From Blastomyces gilchristii SLH14081 (taxonomy: Eukaryota; Ascomycota; Eurotiomycetes; Onygenales; Ajellomycetaceae): a stretch of DNA of 64,000 nt. The notes beneath the pieces are model-generated. The model made no database searches. It saw only the letters and a list, made by a program, of their open reading frames with translations, and was not told where the DNA came from. Below are positions 22,540 to 35,143 of this stretch, piece after piece. Each line of letters opens with the position of its first letter. Within the stretch, counting starts at the first letter, position 1. The position numbers and the translations under genes are program-made. Where the stretch lies: contig NW_003101653.1 in the NCBI RefSeq assembly GCF_000003855.2, positions 125,752 to 189,751 on the forward strand, given 5' to 3'.

Positions 22540-23016
22540 CATCTTTTCTTTCTAATACTGATTTTTCTGTTCTTAGAAGAAATTGTTATAAGTTTTATTA
22601 TATATAAAGTTGTAGCATTCACAGATATTAAGAAACTTTTTACAACTATTAAATTTAATATTACAGATATATCTGCTCTGATAAATATCTTCAGAATAAT
22701 TAATCTGTATCAGTCTATTCTCTGATATTTATCATCTGACTTTGTAATACAGATGAAGAATATTTATGTTTTCAGAAATAAGAATATAAATGTTGTACTC
22801 TTTTACACTCATAGATGTGAGACTTGTATATCTTGTCTGAGATATTATTATGAGAATGAGTTATTTACACACTGTATTCTGCTTTCTGTATTTTCTCATA
22901 TTCTTCTCTCTCTTTCTGAGAAGCCTTGTGCATGTTGTAATTATGTGTACAATTCTAAGATCAGTGAGTATTCATTCAGTAATTATTATCTCTGTTTTTA
23001 CAGTTTTATACACTAA
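22540..23016 (+). pseudogene. Antisense frame 2 of element H, Cys-rich, conserved in second copy
   Basis: One plus-strand frame runs from about 22540 to 23016 with one internal TGA (near 22724) in a Ser-Ile-Leu-stop-Tyr context that fits a mutated Trp. It contains Cys-Glu-Thr-Cys-Ile-Ser-Cys near 22817-22837, then His-Cys, then Cys-Ala-Cys-Cys-Asn near 22927, a spacing that suggests a metal-binding module like those of retroelement Gag-like proteins. The second copy (from about 63830 to the window end) keeps the pattern with several Cys turned to Tyr. Probably the continuation of the Ser-rich frame at 21954. Function unknown. Confidence 0.45.
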
Positions 23017-24450
23017 TAATAGTTCTTAGTTACTTCAGCATCAGAGATCATTTTAATCAAAGATGATAATACTGCTGAGACTATTCTCTCTTATCTTCAA
23101 GCTTCTCTCAGTGCTTTCTCTCTCTTCTCTGTGAAAAAGATTGTGTGCATATCAGATTATAAGCATTTGACTCTGAGTAACTCTTACTGTTATTTATTCA
23201 GTTCTGTGTCTTCTTCTTCTTCTGTTTCTTTCATCTCTGCTTCTTTTACTCTAACTTCTGATTCTGCAGATTCTGCACTCTTCTTCATTTTTCTACATGT
23301 ACATGTACATATTTCTATATTGATATTTCAGTCAATCTTGTGATAAATGATATTAATGTTGTATACAGAGTGATAGAGAAATCAGAGATATGTATGACAT
23401 TGTTATAAGAGCAGCTTACAGCTCTTGAATCTCTTATAGATCTTGAGTTTTGAGATTTTCTTTATTTTTGACATTTTTCAGATGACATGGTGTTGAAAAT
23501 AGATTAAATGTGTAACATATAAAAATGAATGAGATGTGTATAATAACATTTGTCTTTCACAGCTGACTCTTACAGTTGATGATTAATTCATTATCTCTTC
23601 TCTTTTCTTACACTTTTTCTTTATCTGCTAGTTACTACTCTTACATGATCTCTATATAATACAGTGTTCAGTGACTAGATTTAGCAGCTTTCATCTTCTA
23701 TAATTCTATCTTATACATTATACTGTCTCTCTTCACTTACTCAGATCACTACAGTGAACAGCTTATTAAAACTAATCTTGTCTGATCTCTGAGCATTCTC
23801 AGAAGTTGAGATGACTTGATCTTACATGTCTGTGAATGTTTTAGATGATTCATCCTCTGTTATCTCTGTGATTGAACTGATATAAACAGTTGAATTTAAC
23901 TCTGAATTTCTTTTTCTTCTGCAATCTGACTCATGTATAAGTCTGCTACTTTGAGACTGCTCTTTACTGTGTTGTATCTGCTATCTATAGTGTGTTATTA
24001 TATAACTGACTACAGTCTCATCACTTATTAAAGTGTGATGTTTATCTGATTTCTTCATTACTTCTTATTCTTTTCTTATAATTATGAAAAGATTGAAATA
24101 AGTGAGATCATCTGATTCATAAGTATGTATGATTTCTCTTACTTTGTAAGACTTTTTAATTATAAGTCTCTTCTTTTTCAACACTGATAATAGTGCTGTA
24201 GATAATTATAATCTACTCAGATCTTGTATCTTTATCTTTATAAAATATGAATTATTTATTAAGTTATATAAGACTTATTTCTCTGATTCTTTCAATGTGT
24301 ATATTCTCAGAGAATGTGATTTGAGTATTTTATAGAGCTTAAACCATCTAGATTAGAACTTCTCAGAACTCTTATTGTATATGAGAACTTACATTCTTAT
24401 CTTGAGACTTGATTTCTTAACTAGTAAGTCTTGTATTCTTTTTGATTGAA
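23017..24450. other. Element H interior without clear coding
   Basis: AT-rich sequence between the antisense frames and the integrase region. A 70-codon Ser-rich plus-strand frame at 23131-23343 is the only notable opening. No motif recognised. Confidence 0.5.
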
Positions 24451-27100
24451 TTGCTCAGTTCAGAAGTAACTTATTAGCTTTTATATATGTGTAGCTGATC
24501 TCTTTCAATCTTCATTTCATATCTGTAACTATTGTGTCTGCAACTGTTGTTTCTGCTGTATCTGTAACTACTGTTCTCTTTCTCATCTTTTTCAAAGCAT
24601 TCTCTGAGATGTGTGAATATAATTCATACAACAGATAGAACAATGAACACTTAGAGACTGCATGCTGCTGAATTCATGTGACTAATAGCATCTGATCAAG
24701 ATATTCATTTCATAATCTCATAGGCTTACTCACTAGATATTTTATCAGCATGTTGCTCAAGATTTCATTCAAGCATTTCACTTTCTCATTTATTCACAGA
24801 TGATATGATGTTATTCTATAATATCTTATCTGTAACTGGCTTATAAAATGTCTCACTGCTTCTTCTACAAGATTCACATCATTATTACTTAGAATCTCAC
24901 ACAGTAGTTCATAGTTGATATAGATCTCATCATGTAAAAACTTTATCATCATCTTCTCTATCACTTCTGAAACTGTTTTCATGACTGATCAGTCAGTAGC
25001 ATAGTCAATAGCAGTGATTATTCATCAATTTTCATTTAGTATTTACAGTAGTATGTCTATGAGATTCATCTCTCATTATTTGAATAATTATATTATACAT
25101 TTCATCTGATATTGCACTTTCTTATGTTCTGACTCTTTCTTAGATTCTTTCACAACCTGATAATTTGAGCACTTATGAGCATACATCTAAATGTTCTCAG
25201 TCATGCTTAATCAGTATACTCTTGATTTGAGTATACTCATGAGTTCAGAGCTTTCTAAGTGACTGAATTCCTTGTGTATATGAGTTATCAAGTCATATTT
25301 AAATAAATGTTCTAGATAGAGAGCTTTCATATATTCTAGATTACAGTAAAGTATAACATCATTTTTCAATTTTCTCAGCTTAAAGTTCAGAAGCATCTCT
25401 TCTATTACTTTTATAAGATACTTATCATCTGATATCTTACTATTCTTTAAGTAAGAGATTATTGTATTCTCTTATTCTGATTCCTTGCATTCTCTTAGTG
25501 TATTTAATATTAACTTCTCTTATATCTGATTCACAGAACTCTCACTCATAAAATTAGATCTATGATTAATTATATTAGACATCACAGTGTCTGATCTCTT
25601 TTAGTATTTGATATTAAGATTATATACTTAGAACTCTGAGATTCAATGTACTAAGTGTTTAAAAGATTTCATTATTAATTGTAGATAGATGAGGCTTTTA
25701 TAATCTGTGATTATTATTATTATATATCTGTTGTTGATATATCTATCTCATAACATCAGTGTGTGCTTGATTGCTAGTAATTTCTTTTTATATACTGAGT
25801 AATTGAGCTCAGCACTTGATAGTTTTCTATCATCATATATTATCAGATATAGCTTACTGTTCTTGTCTATCTGTAGAAGAGTGTCTCTGATAGCTCATTC
25901 AGATGTGTCTGTCTCAATGTAGAGAGATTTATCATGATCTGATTGAATAAGCACTGAGAATGTTATTATACATTTTCTCAGTGTGTGAAAAGTCTCTTTA
26001 TACACAGTATTTCAGATAATTGACTGAAACTTCTTCTTTCACAGATTAGTATCTGTTTCTCTTAAGAGATCTGAGAGTGATGTAGCTATTCATATGAAAT
26101 TCTTGATGAATCTACAGTAATATAAGATCAACTTAAGAAACTGTTATACATAGTGTACATTTCTTAACTGCAGTTAATTTACTATAACATTCAATTTCTC
26201 TGAGATGAGATGTATACAGTCATCACTTACTATATATTCTATGAACTTCAACTCTTCTAGTTCAAACACATACTTTGATGATTTAATATAGAGCTTATAC
26301 TCTCTCAGAGTTATAAGCACTTCATTGAAATACTTCAGATATTCATTATATAAGTTTGAAAAGACTAGAATGTTATTGAGATATATAAGATATGAGGTTT
26401 CATTCTGTTTATAAAGAATCATATTCATTATCATTTGAAAGATGACAGACACATTTATCAGACTGAATGACATTGTCAGGAATTCAAACTTCTCTTATTA
26501 TATATTAAATACAGTTCATAGAACTGACAGTTCATCTACATGAATCTGTCAGTATTCTGAGAGAAGATTAATCTTCAATAGATATCAGGTGTTTTTAACT
26601 GTATTCAACTGTTATTGAATTCATGATAGTGAATATTCATTCTTGATTGTAAGCTTATTAAGTGCTTAATAATTGATACATATTCATCACTTCTCATCTG
26701 TCTTTTTTATAAATATAACTGAAAAGTTCTACATACTTGATGAGAGTTGTATAAGATCACATTCTAGAAGATCTGTGATCTGATGCTTCTGTTCTTTAAG
26801 ATATATTTATAACAGAGAATATACATTCTGATTAACTAATTTCACATTCTCTGTGTTAATCTCATGTACAAATTCTCATTTCAGTAGTAATTTCAGTGAA
26901 AGATCTGTTCAGAAGATCTTTTCATACTTCTTCAGAAGCTTCTTCATATATTTATTCTCTTACATATTCTTTATCTTAGTTTTCTCTGCTTCTGAGTCTC
27001 ATATGATATACAGAATACTTTTGAATGAGATCTTGCAAATTATTCTCTTTACTTATTAGTGTATAAGCAGATTTAATTCTTCTATATCAGAGATGTGAAA
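24450..27100 (-). pseudogene. Element H pol remnant (RT, RNase H, integrase), minus strand
   Basis: Minus-strand blocks appear in Ty3/gypsy order. Reverse transcriptase spans about 26800-26174: Phe-Gln-Met-Ile then Tyr-Leu-Asn-Asn-Ile-Leu-Val-Phe with the catalytic Asp pair at 26377-26372 changed to Asn-Asn. The RNase H region spans about 26170-25560. The integrase HHCC-side block is near 25396-25211, and an integrase core-like block at 24982-24794 (Glu-Ala-Val-Arg-His-Phe preceded by a Ser-Asn-Asn in place of Ser-Asp-Asn). Stops interrupt every block, so it is non-functional. Confidence 0.8.
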
Positions 27101-28290
27101 TGTCCTTCTTATATCAGTTGATAGAATTATATGAACTGTTTTCTTCTTATCAATTAATTGCATATGACATGTACATCATTGAATCTGCAAATTGAATCTT
27201 TGAAATCAATTAAGTATAAGAATAAGATTATATTTCACATTCTGCAGCTCTCATGCTCAAATATAGCAAGATCATTCTTCAAAGTGCAAGAGAACTCTTA
27301 CTCTTACAGATAATATTAAATATCAGTTATCAGATAATCTTATATATCAGAGATTCTTCACTCAGCAGATTTCTTTCAGTCTTCAGATTATATAATTATC
27401 AATATATTGTATAGAAGCTTCTGTATCTGCTAATACTTTTACAGCTATCTCTCAATTCTTATTCAAATGCTCTTTATACATTAACATTTCAGGTCTTAAG
27501 ATATTGAGATAAGTGTCTGCTTTATCATTCTTATTCACACTTTATTCAGAAGCCTGCTTTCTCTTGATATTCACAGAATTCAGAGAATCATCTAATATAA
27601 GCATCTCTTTCACTTTGAAGACTTTTTATAGAATATCAGTAAGTGTCTCTGAGCTCACTGATTCTGCTAGTTTTTTAACTCTCTTACTTCTCTTGACTGT
27701 GTATACTGTGTGTAATCTTTTACATCATGATTTTAGTATTCACAGTTAAAGTAAGCTTGATACTTATAATTCAAGATTTCTACTCAGAGAATCTCTTTTT
27801 CAGAGAATTCAGTGCTTTAGCAATAGCATTCAAATCTAGATTCATCATATTCAGATGTATACCTTGTGTTGTAGAAGTCTGATTATTTATTCTCTATTAA
27901 GATATACTCAATTGCAGTATTTTCTGTTATAATTGACTCACTTATTTCTGTATAATAAGAATATTGTATACTTCTTTCATCATATCTGATTGTGAGATTA
28001 AGCATTTTCATTTCACTCTTAACTCAGATATAAGATCATGAATGAAGATCTGTAAATAGAAAGATATTAAAAGCTCTTCATTCAACACAAGATAGTATAA
28101 ACTGAAGTATGTGAAGTAAGATATAAGATCACTTACTTATCTACACTCAATGAAGTATTTATAATACTTATCTTATATATTCACTTTCTCAAAGTTATGC
28201 AAGATTCATTTGAAAAACTTATTTCATATTTATAAGAATGAATATTATTTCAGATCTGTGAGATTCATCTTTTCATCAGTCATTTATAAT
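27100..28290 (-). pseudogene. Element H protease/gag side, decayed
   Basis: The minus-strand continuation upstream of RT, interrupted by the hAT insertion at 28291. No intact protease motif was read. TTTATAAT (28283-28290) is the left hAT target duplication. Confidence 0.45.
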
Positions 28291-29029
28291 TAGACTGGCC
28301 GGCAGGATCATGAATTTCACATTTGATTTCATTTGGTCTGATCTCATACATTTCTTGGCGTGAGTCCCATCAGGACCAAGCCTTAAAAAAATCTGAAAAT
28401 GAACCATTTCTGAGAGAAATGATGTGAAAAATGACCAGATTTAATTCAAGAACAGTGAAATGAGAGTAATTTCTCAGAATAAACTGTGAAAGATGATCAT
28501 TCTTTCAAAATCAGAGTAAGACTGAGACTGAAGATCAAAATCAGTCTCATTCAGTTCACTCAGTGATTGCTTATATAATCAGAATTTGGTAATGATTATT
28601 GATAATGCTCATGAAACAACTAAATACATTCTTGTACAAGTTTATTCTTCACTTTCTCATGAAAACTACACTTCTCTGATATACTGTGATCAGAGATATT
28701 AAACTGTCTGATAATTTCATGTTTTATAATCATGAGTTTCTTGATTATTTCTCCTTGTAATTATCCCTGATGATAGTGATAAATATCTTGACTTGAGTTG
28801 AACTTTCACTTCATTCCCACCCCTGTCAATGGAATTGTTAGAATATCACATGCCATCAGTGCAACAGTTGAATATATACTCTCAACAATTTTTCATAACT
28901 CTAGAATTGATTTGATGTGTAAATTCATTGAATCATCTTGAAGATAGTGATCAAATTCAGTTTTACAAGTATGTAGTTTTGCCTGATTTTCAGTTGCAAT
29001 CAATGTATGTAAGTTCAGTTTCAAAGTTA

Positions 29030-30760
29030 GTATTATAGTTCTATATAATATGAAGTGTTATCAAAGATCATTCCTTCCTAGAGAGTTGTATTCCGCTATC
29101 TTCATATCTTGAACATCTGCTCATTCAAATCTCTGATAGTTGGCATTGTAGTAGTCTCAGACTAATTTGATATATGAGTCTCATTTCTTCTCTGTTCAAT
29201 CTTGATAAGTGTAGATATTAACTTGATAGAAGGAATCTAGTAGAGCTACTACAGCATAGTACTCTGTAAAAGATTGTTCAGTTTTGCTGTAGTAATATAT
29301 CAGTTTATCTCTTACAGCAACAATAGCCTGTGCTATAGCATTATCTCAGACTGAATTTCTTTTTAAGTGATTCAACTGCTTCTCAAGATGAGTAAATAAA
29401 CTGTTATACACTCATCAGACTGACTGCAGCATTGATGTACAAGTGATTGAGACTGTCTTTGTTATCTTATAAAACTGAAACAGTAAATCAATCACATATT
29501 TCAACTGAGTTCACTTCATATCAGAAAGTTTCAATATCTGAATCTTTTTCTGATCAGAGTGTTGCACTCAATGATCAATCATCTGACACAATTGAAGAGT
29601 CTGAACAGTTATCTCATATATTGAACTTCATCATATTCTAACATTCTGTATCATATTCAGTGATGTGACTGATTTATTTGTTTGTTGAATATTATGAAAT
29701 CATTGTTGTTGTTTAGAGAAGATACAAATCACATTAGCAATGTTTTGAATCTGTGATATTTAAATTATTAGTCAATCTATTCAAAATTAACAGTAGTGTT
29801 ATCAAAAAGCATTATCAAAAAGCAATATTAAAAAGTGTTGTCAAAAAACATTATCTTTTACAAAGTAAATGCAAAAGTTACTTGAGTAATCACTTTCAGC
29901 TTATTCTCATCTCAAGAACCAGTCATCTCATTATTCTTCATCTCAATATTAAGATTCTTTACCAGTGTTTGCATCACAAGTTGAACCACATGAGCAATGC
30001 AGGAAATATGACCTTGTTTATCATTCAGAATGCAAGCCAATTTTGCTTCAAGCTCTTCATCATAGTGTAGTTATTCACAGCATTGTCAGTTGTAATTGTA
30101 AGAAGACTGAGACTAATATTTCAATAATCATTTTTAATCACAGTTATTAATATCTCTGTTATATAATCCTCAGTATGACTACTGATCAATGATTCAAATT
30201 CAATTAATGTCTCTTAATAAGTTCAGTTCTTATCAATATAATAACATATAACTTCTATAAATGCAAGATTGTTTATACTAGTTTATGCATTCACTGTGAG
30301 AGACACTCTTCAATGATTCTTCAACTCTGATTCTAGATGTTGCATATTGACTTTGTAGTGTGTCTCAAGGTTGAACTGAAGACAGAATTGATGTGGAATA
30401 TGAAGATTTGAATTAAGCATTTAAAGAAGTGTTCAGAATTCAGAGTTTTCAATTGATTGAAGAGAAAGATTCAGAGATATACATATATCATTCTGATGAC
30501 TTCAGATGTCAGAAAATCCCTTCAGAACTATAATCAGTTTATGATGAATGTTTCTGAATGAAGTTGCAGTGATTGCAGCAGAGAGATAACTCTTCAGTAA
30601 TCTGCAATGCAATCTGTTGATAATTATTCCATAGTTCATCTCAGTGTTTGTGTTGAGTTTTTCATAAATTTTGTGACCTGGAATCAGATGTGAAGAATGA
30701 AGTGATTATTCATCATAATTGAAAGAGAGCATTCTGTATTAAATTGTAAACAATATAGAC
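29030..30760 (-). pseudogene. hAT transposase remnant
   Basis: Minus-strand tracts follow fungal hAT transposases. Near 30080-29900 is Ile-Ser-Cys-Ile-Ala-His-Val-Val-Gln-Leu-Val. Near 29330-29100 is Tyr-Tyr-Ser-Lys-Thr-Glu-Gln-Ser, Tyr-Tyr-Ala-Val-Val-Ala-Leu-Leu, then a region where three Trp positions are TGA, the block that precedes the C-terminal dimerisation domain. Frame changes between tracts may be introns or indels. Family level is certain enough; catalytic residues were not located. Confidence 0.7.
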
Positions 30761-31263
30761 TTTGTAATTCACAGTGATTTCTTGAAGAGTTTGTGAATCT
30801 TCAATAGAAGTAAAAGAAGTGAAAGAAGTGAATTCAGAAGATATGATAATAATTTAAGAAAGATGATAATTTATTTTCAATAACTGATCACTGATGTGTG
30901 TAAGAAGAATTAATATAAGAGAAATAATCTTGTTTCTTAGCTTAGTTATAATTTTAGTACTAACTCAGATTGAATATCATCAATATATAAAAGTAAACAA
31001 ACAATCTTAATTAATCTCTGTCATATTTCTTGAAATATATTAATATTGTGAAAGAGAGTGTTACTAAATTACATTATCAGATGATATTATTAAAAATATA
31101 TTAATAATTATGAATATCAATGTTGAAAAAATGTTAATACTTATACATTATAGATATATATATATATATATATTATTCCTGACTTGATTACAACTTGTAC
31201 AATAATTTTTAAAAACTCAAAATTAATTTCAATTATTAATAATTATGAACTTATAACTAACTA

Positions 31264-31640
31264 ATATAAAAAGAAAAAAACCTTTTCTACTCATCATCTT
31301 CCTGCTCTTCCTCATTCTTCTTATCATTCTTCATAATTCACTTCTCATTTTTCTTCTTCTTCTTCTTCTTCTTCTCATCTGAGATGATAATCATCTCAAA
31401 ATCTCTCTTCACTGCCTTCTCAGAGAAGGGTTCTCACTGCTTCCTTTCAGCCAGGTTAACCTGTGCCTCAAAATCCTGCATTTTCTGATCTGCTGTCTCA
31501 GGTTCCATCTCAGCAGTAAGCAGATTGACATGCTCAGAGAGCAGAGCTGTCTTCTCAATGTTCTGAATTATGAAGTGCATTCAAGACCTGAACAAGGCCT
31601 CAATCCCCTTCTTCTCTGTCAGCTTCTGCTAATCAATTAG
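31264..31640 (-). pseudogene. Second reading frame of hAT element, charged coiled-coil-like
   Basis: On the minus strand one frame runs about 120 codons with only a few TGA stops at likely Trp positions. It gives a heptad-like Leu/Glu/Gln-rich stretch (Leu-Leu-Thr-Ala-Glu-Met-Glu), then Glu-Ala-Gln-Val-Asn-Leu-Ala-Glu-Arg-Lys, a Lys run and an Asp/Glu-rich C terminus. The local sequence is far less AT-shifted than its surroundings. It may be an accessory protein of the transposon or part of a cargo or nested transposase. I cannot assign a family. Confidence 0.4.
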
Positions 31641-32168
31641 AGAACAGAAGTATTATCAAAAATCATTATCTCTTAATAAATAAAAAACTTATCAGTTTTA
31701 ACTTCTTTATCTTCTACTTTAACACTCTCTTAATCTTCTTCTATCACTGCTTATTTACAGTAACACTCTTCTTCTCTCTCTCTCTCTTCATCTTAGTCTT
31801 AAATCATTCTCAGAACTTCTTCTGATCTCATCACTACTGCATGAGACTCTTCACTATCTTCTTCTTCAATCTCTTACAGACAGCATCATCTGCATTATTT
31901 CTATACTTAGTTCAGTCTAAATCTATCAGAAGTGTTACTTAAAATTGTTATCATTCTACTTTCTTACAGAGTCTCTTTAAGATATTATAACATGTCTTAC
32001 AATCTGTCTTCTCTTACTTAAACATCTTCTTCTTCTCTTTCTCTAATCTGTGACAGTGCTCACGCGCCTTGATGATCTGCAGAACCACAGAATATTTAAA
32101 AAGAGATGACATGATTAATTTCAGTAAGTGTTGAAGAGAAATGAAGACAGAAGAGACAGTCAGAAATG

Positions 32169-32233
32169 ATATGATAATAATGATAATAATAATAATAATA
32201 ATGATGATGATGATGATAATGATGATAATAATG
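32169..32233 (+). repeat. (AAT)n/(GAT)n trinucleotide repeat
   Basis: Runs of AAT then GAT triplets inside the hAT element. Confidence 0.85.
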
Positions 32234-32699
32234 AAAGAGAGAGTGTATTGAAATATATTACTGACTTATCAAATATAAAGAGACTCAAAGAAAATATTAA
32301 CAGCTTTCAGTGATGTACAGAAACAGCTACAGTATTGTATAGCAATATTATCTTCATTCAATACATGCACTGTTGATATTCTTTATATACAGTTATCATA
32401 TAATCTGTATCAGAGATACATGCAGAAAACAGATCTTTGTTGCTAGAATAAATGATTACAGTAATTCTCTGTTTTCATATTATAAAGATAAGTTATTCTC
32501 ATTTCTTTCTTCTCTCTTTTCTCTTCTTCAATCAATCACTAATTTCAAGCTGATATGAAAACTATTAAAACACTCTCAGAAACTCTCAAATTGAAGAGTA
32601 TAGACTAATTAAATTTCAAATACAGAAGAAATCAAATTATCTTCTACAGATTCAATTACTCACTCTCTCTTAAATAAAACAGCAGTTATATTCTTCTTC

Positions 32700-32940
32700 T
32701 CTCTTCAATCAAATGAAACATGGCCCATGAAAAGTGAGTACTATGCCAGGTCATAATGATCAACACAGCCTCAGCATGCAGAACTGCATATGCACAGCAT
32801 GTACTGAACTGAGAGACTGCATGAATTACAAATCAGCAGCAGCATCTCAGAGAGAGCTGTGTGATATGAGAAAGCTGCAACTCTCAGTTACATGCACAGA
32901 GAGTGAATCACTGCAGTAAGTGCATATGCATTGAAGTAAC
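32700..32940. other. GC-retaining patch inside hAT element
   Basis: The patch is rich in GCA, CAG and TGC but almost without CG or GG. It has a plus-strand open frame (32734-32919, 61 codons, several Cys) of unclear meaning. It may be an untranslated or accessory part of the transposon. Confidence 0.35.
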
Positions 32941-33319
32941 ACTTTTTGATAATACTCAGTCTCTGATATGATGAAAATAGAGTCTCTCTGTGAGATCTGT
33001 TTCTATCAGAAGTCAGAGAATCTTATATTTCTCAAGATCATCTTTGCACACCTTATCTGTGAAATTGATGAAGAGAATCATTGATTTCAGTATTCTGTTC
33101 TTAATGTTATTCAAGTGACAGCAGAGTTCATTCTAGTCACACTTTTTAAGTGTATGTTTTCTAATTATTCACATTTATATAGATATATACTGATTATTTG
33201 TTAGATAATGTTAAGATAATAACTTATCACAGCTGTGTTACTCTCACTGTGAGAGATACACAGTTGATAATGAATATTGTAAAGACTCTGAGAAGTGAGT
33301 ATTTTAAGAGTGCTGTAAC

Positions 33320-33530
33320 CCTGCAATCTTGATTTATTTTTATTTTTATTTTTTATTTTTTTCTTTTTCTTTTCTTTTTTTTTTTTTTTCTTTCTCTTTC
33401 TTTCTCTTTTTTTCTTTCTCTTCTTTTTTTCTTTCTCTTTTTTTTTTTTTTTTTTTGTTGTGATTTTTTCTTGTTGTTTTATTTTTTATTTTTTTGTTAT
33501 TTTTTGTATTTTATATTTTTTTTTTTAATT
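33320..33530 (+). repeat. T/C-rich low-complexity tract
   Basis: About 200 bp of T homopolymers with scattered C, G and A near the right end of the hAT transposon. Confidence 0.9.
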
Positions 33531-33903
33531 AAAATGATATTGATTATAATCTGTGTTTAGAAAAGTAATGATATTTGATAACACTCTCTGTTGAATTTTC
33601 AACAAATGAGCACTATGTTATGATATTATGTAAGTGAGAAATGATTTCATAGTCTCATTTAATGCCATTTTCAATAATGAGATCAGAATGAAAATGTGAC
33701 TAAGAATTCAAACATATTCTTTATCTGAAACTAGATTTTTATTTGAAAAGTGAATCTGAGACCTTTAATATTTGAAATAACAGGATTTGAGATCAATGTG
33801 ATGAACACAAACCATGATTAGAAGTAATGCTTTTAAGCAATGTGACAACTGTAAAGTTTGGTCCTGGTCTCAGACACGGTCACACAGTCAGTCTATTTAT
33901 AAT

Positions 33904-34976
33904 GACTTCACTTTTCTGTGTAGAAATGCAGCAGATCTTAAGACTTGTTCAAATTTCATTAACTATCTGTCTGTAAGTTCATATTCAATCTGATAATATA
34001 ATTACATCTGACTTAGCTAGCTGATTACAGCATCATTTTTTCAGTTATTATTGAAGCTTAATAACTCTGACAGATCTTCTGACTTGATGTATTTCATGTT
34101 CAGATTCTCATTCTGTGCAGCAGTCTTCAATGATGTGTATACTTCTGAAGAGGTTGTGAACAATCATGATAAGATCTTCAGATTTGATATAGTCATCTGT
34201 AAATATTCAATCTCTCACTGCAGATCTAAGACCTGATTTTCTCTATTCTTATTAATAATGATAATTGTGTCAGTGAAGCTCTTCATAGTGAATGCTTGAT
34301 TCACAGCAAATGTCAATTGTTGTTTGACTTCTGCCTCAGCCTGTCACTGTGTACACAAGGCCTTGATTTCATTTAGAATCCTTGTACATGTACAGAGCTT
34401 TGATTTCAGTTCAGCAGTCTCAGCTACTTTTCTTACTGCTTTAAGTAAACTCTCTGAGAGATTCTGTATATCTTCTGATTCAGATAGCAGAGAAGAATGT
34501 TGTTTGTATTAACTAGAAGAGATATTCATTTCAGTGATTTCTCATTGATTGTATAATGTCTATTATTATATTACTATATTATTATATTACTATATTATTA
34601 TATTACTATATTATTATATCACTATATTGTTATATAATTTCTGTTATTATTATACAACTGCAGTGATAATCATCTCTCTTTTATTCATCTGAGTAGAGAG
34701 TGATCTTCTTTGAATCTGATTCACTGCTTGCATCTTCTTTTCTCACATCTCATCTGTTTGTATACAATACATGGCATTCATCTGAGTGTGAAGTTTTTCC
34801 TTAACAAGTGAAGCAGTATCAATCAGATACTCTTTCACTCACTGCTCTTTATATACTATCTTTTAAGGCATTTTTAGAACCACACTGGCATGATAACTAT
34901 GAATTACTTTGTAGACAGAATTATCACATTCTGAAGAAGCCTGCACTTCTCACCAGTTTTTAAACATGCTATCAGA
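33904..34976 (-). pseudogene. Element H gag/leader side, decayed
   Basis: Continuation of element H right of the hAT insertion up to the 5' LTR. No zinc knuckle or long frame is readable. A 15-bp-period tandem repeat lies within it. The sequence just left of 34977 is where the primer-binding site should be; no tRNA match is evident by eye. Confidence 0.5.
34559..34637 (+). repeat. 15-bp minisatellite (about 5 copies)
   Basis: Tandem units of TATTATATTACTATA with small changes in the last copies. Confidence 0.85.
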
Positions 34977-35143
34977 TGTGATTCAAAGATTGCTTGAGTC
35001 AGTGTACAATTACAGGCGTACGCCGGCTTCTTATATACTGTATGCTAAATTAATTGGTGGCCGCTATGACCCCTTTACATTTGTAAGCAAGTTCGGAAGC
35101 GGCCGCGTTATTATCCGACAGTCGTACGTTCTTCCGAACCACA
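34977..35143 (-). repeat. Element H 5' LTR, partly unmutated
   Basis: 167 bp with TGTGATTC and GAACCACA ends. Its right part keeps GGAAGCGGCCGCGTTATTAT, TCCGACAGTCGTACG and similar CpG-rich sequence, unlike the 20738 copy. Confidence 0.85.

Larger units (their letters stand above)
28291..33895 (-). mobile_element. Complete hAT-superfamily transposon, 5605 bp
   Basis: Starts TAGACTGGCCGG and ends CACACAGTCAGTCTA. TTTATAAT at 28283-28290 and 33896-33903 is a perfect 8-bp target duplication, the hAT hallmark. A decayed transposase lies on the minus strand (about 30760-29030). A second low-stop region lies near 31264-31640. A T/C homopolymer-rich stretch occupies 33320-33530. It is inserted in gypsy element H and is itself clean of nested insertions. 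Its ends are shared with the 0.5-kb MITEs, making this the likely founder of that family. Stop codons mean this copy cannot now make transposase. Confidence 0.88.
20738..35143 (-). mobile_element. Complete Ty3/gypsy element H with nested insertions
   Basis: Identical-end LTRs of 167 bp at 20738-20904 and 34977-35143 (TGTGATTC...GAAYCACA) lie in direct orientation. TCAC at 20734-20737 and 35144-35147 is a 4-bp target duplication. Pol is coded on the minus strand, so the 5' LTR is the right one. The purine run just above 20904 (minus GGTGAGAGAGAA) is the expected polypurine tract. Removing the MITE (21029-21533) and the hAT (28291-33895) with their duplications leaves about 8.3 kb. Between integrase and 3' LTR it carries about 2.4 kb with plus-strand frames shared with a second copy at 62334. 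All frames are mutated. Confidence 0.85.

Noticed and set aside
34559..34637. CRISPR-like tandem array
   Set aside because: Period of 15 bp without unique spacers; a simple minisatellite in a eukaryotic genome.
35090..35105. Repeated GCGGCCGC sites (also near 19383 and 62454)
   Set aside because: Explained by shared LTR ancestry at two sites and chance at the third; no cloning-vector sequence nearby.
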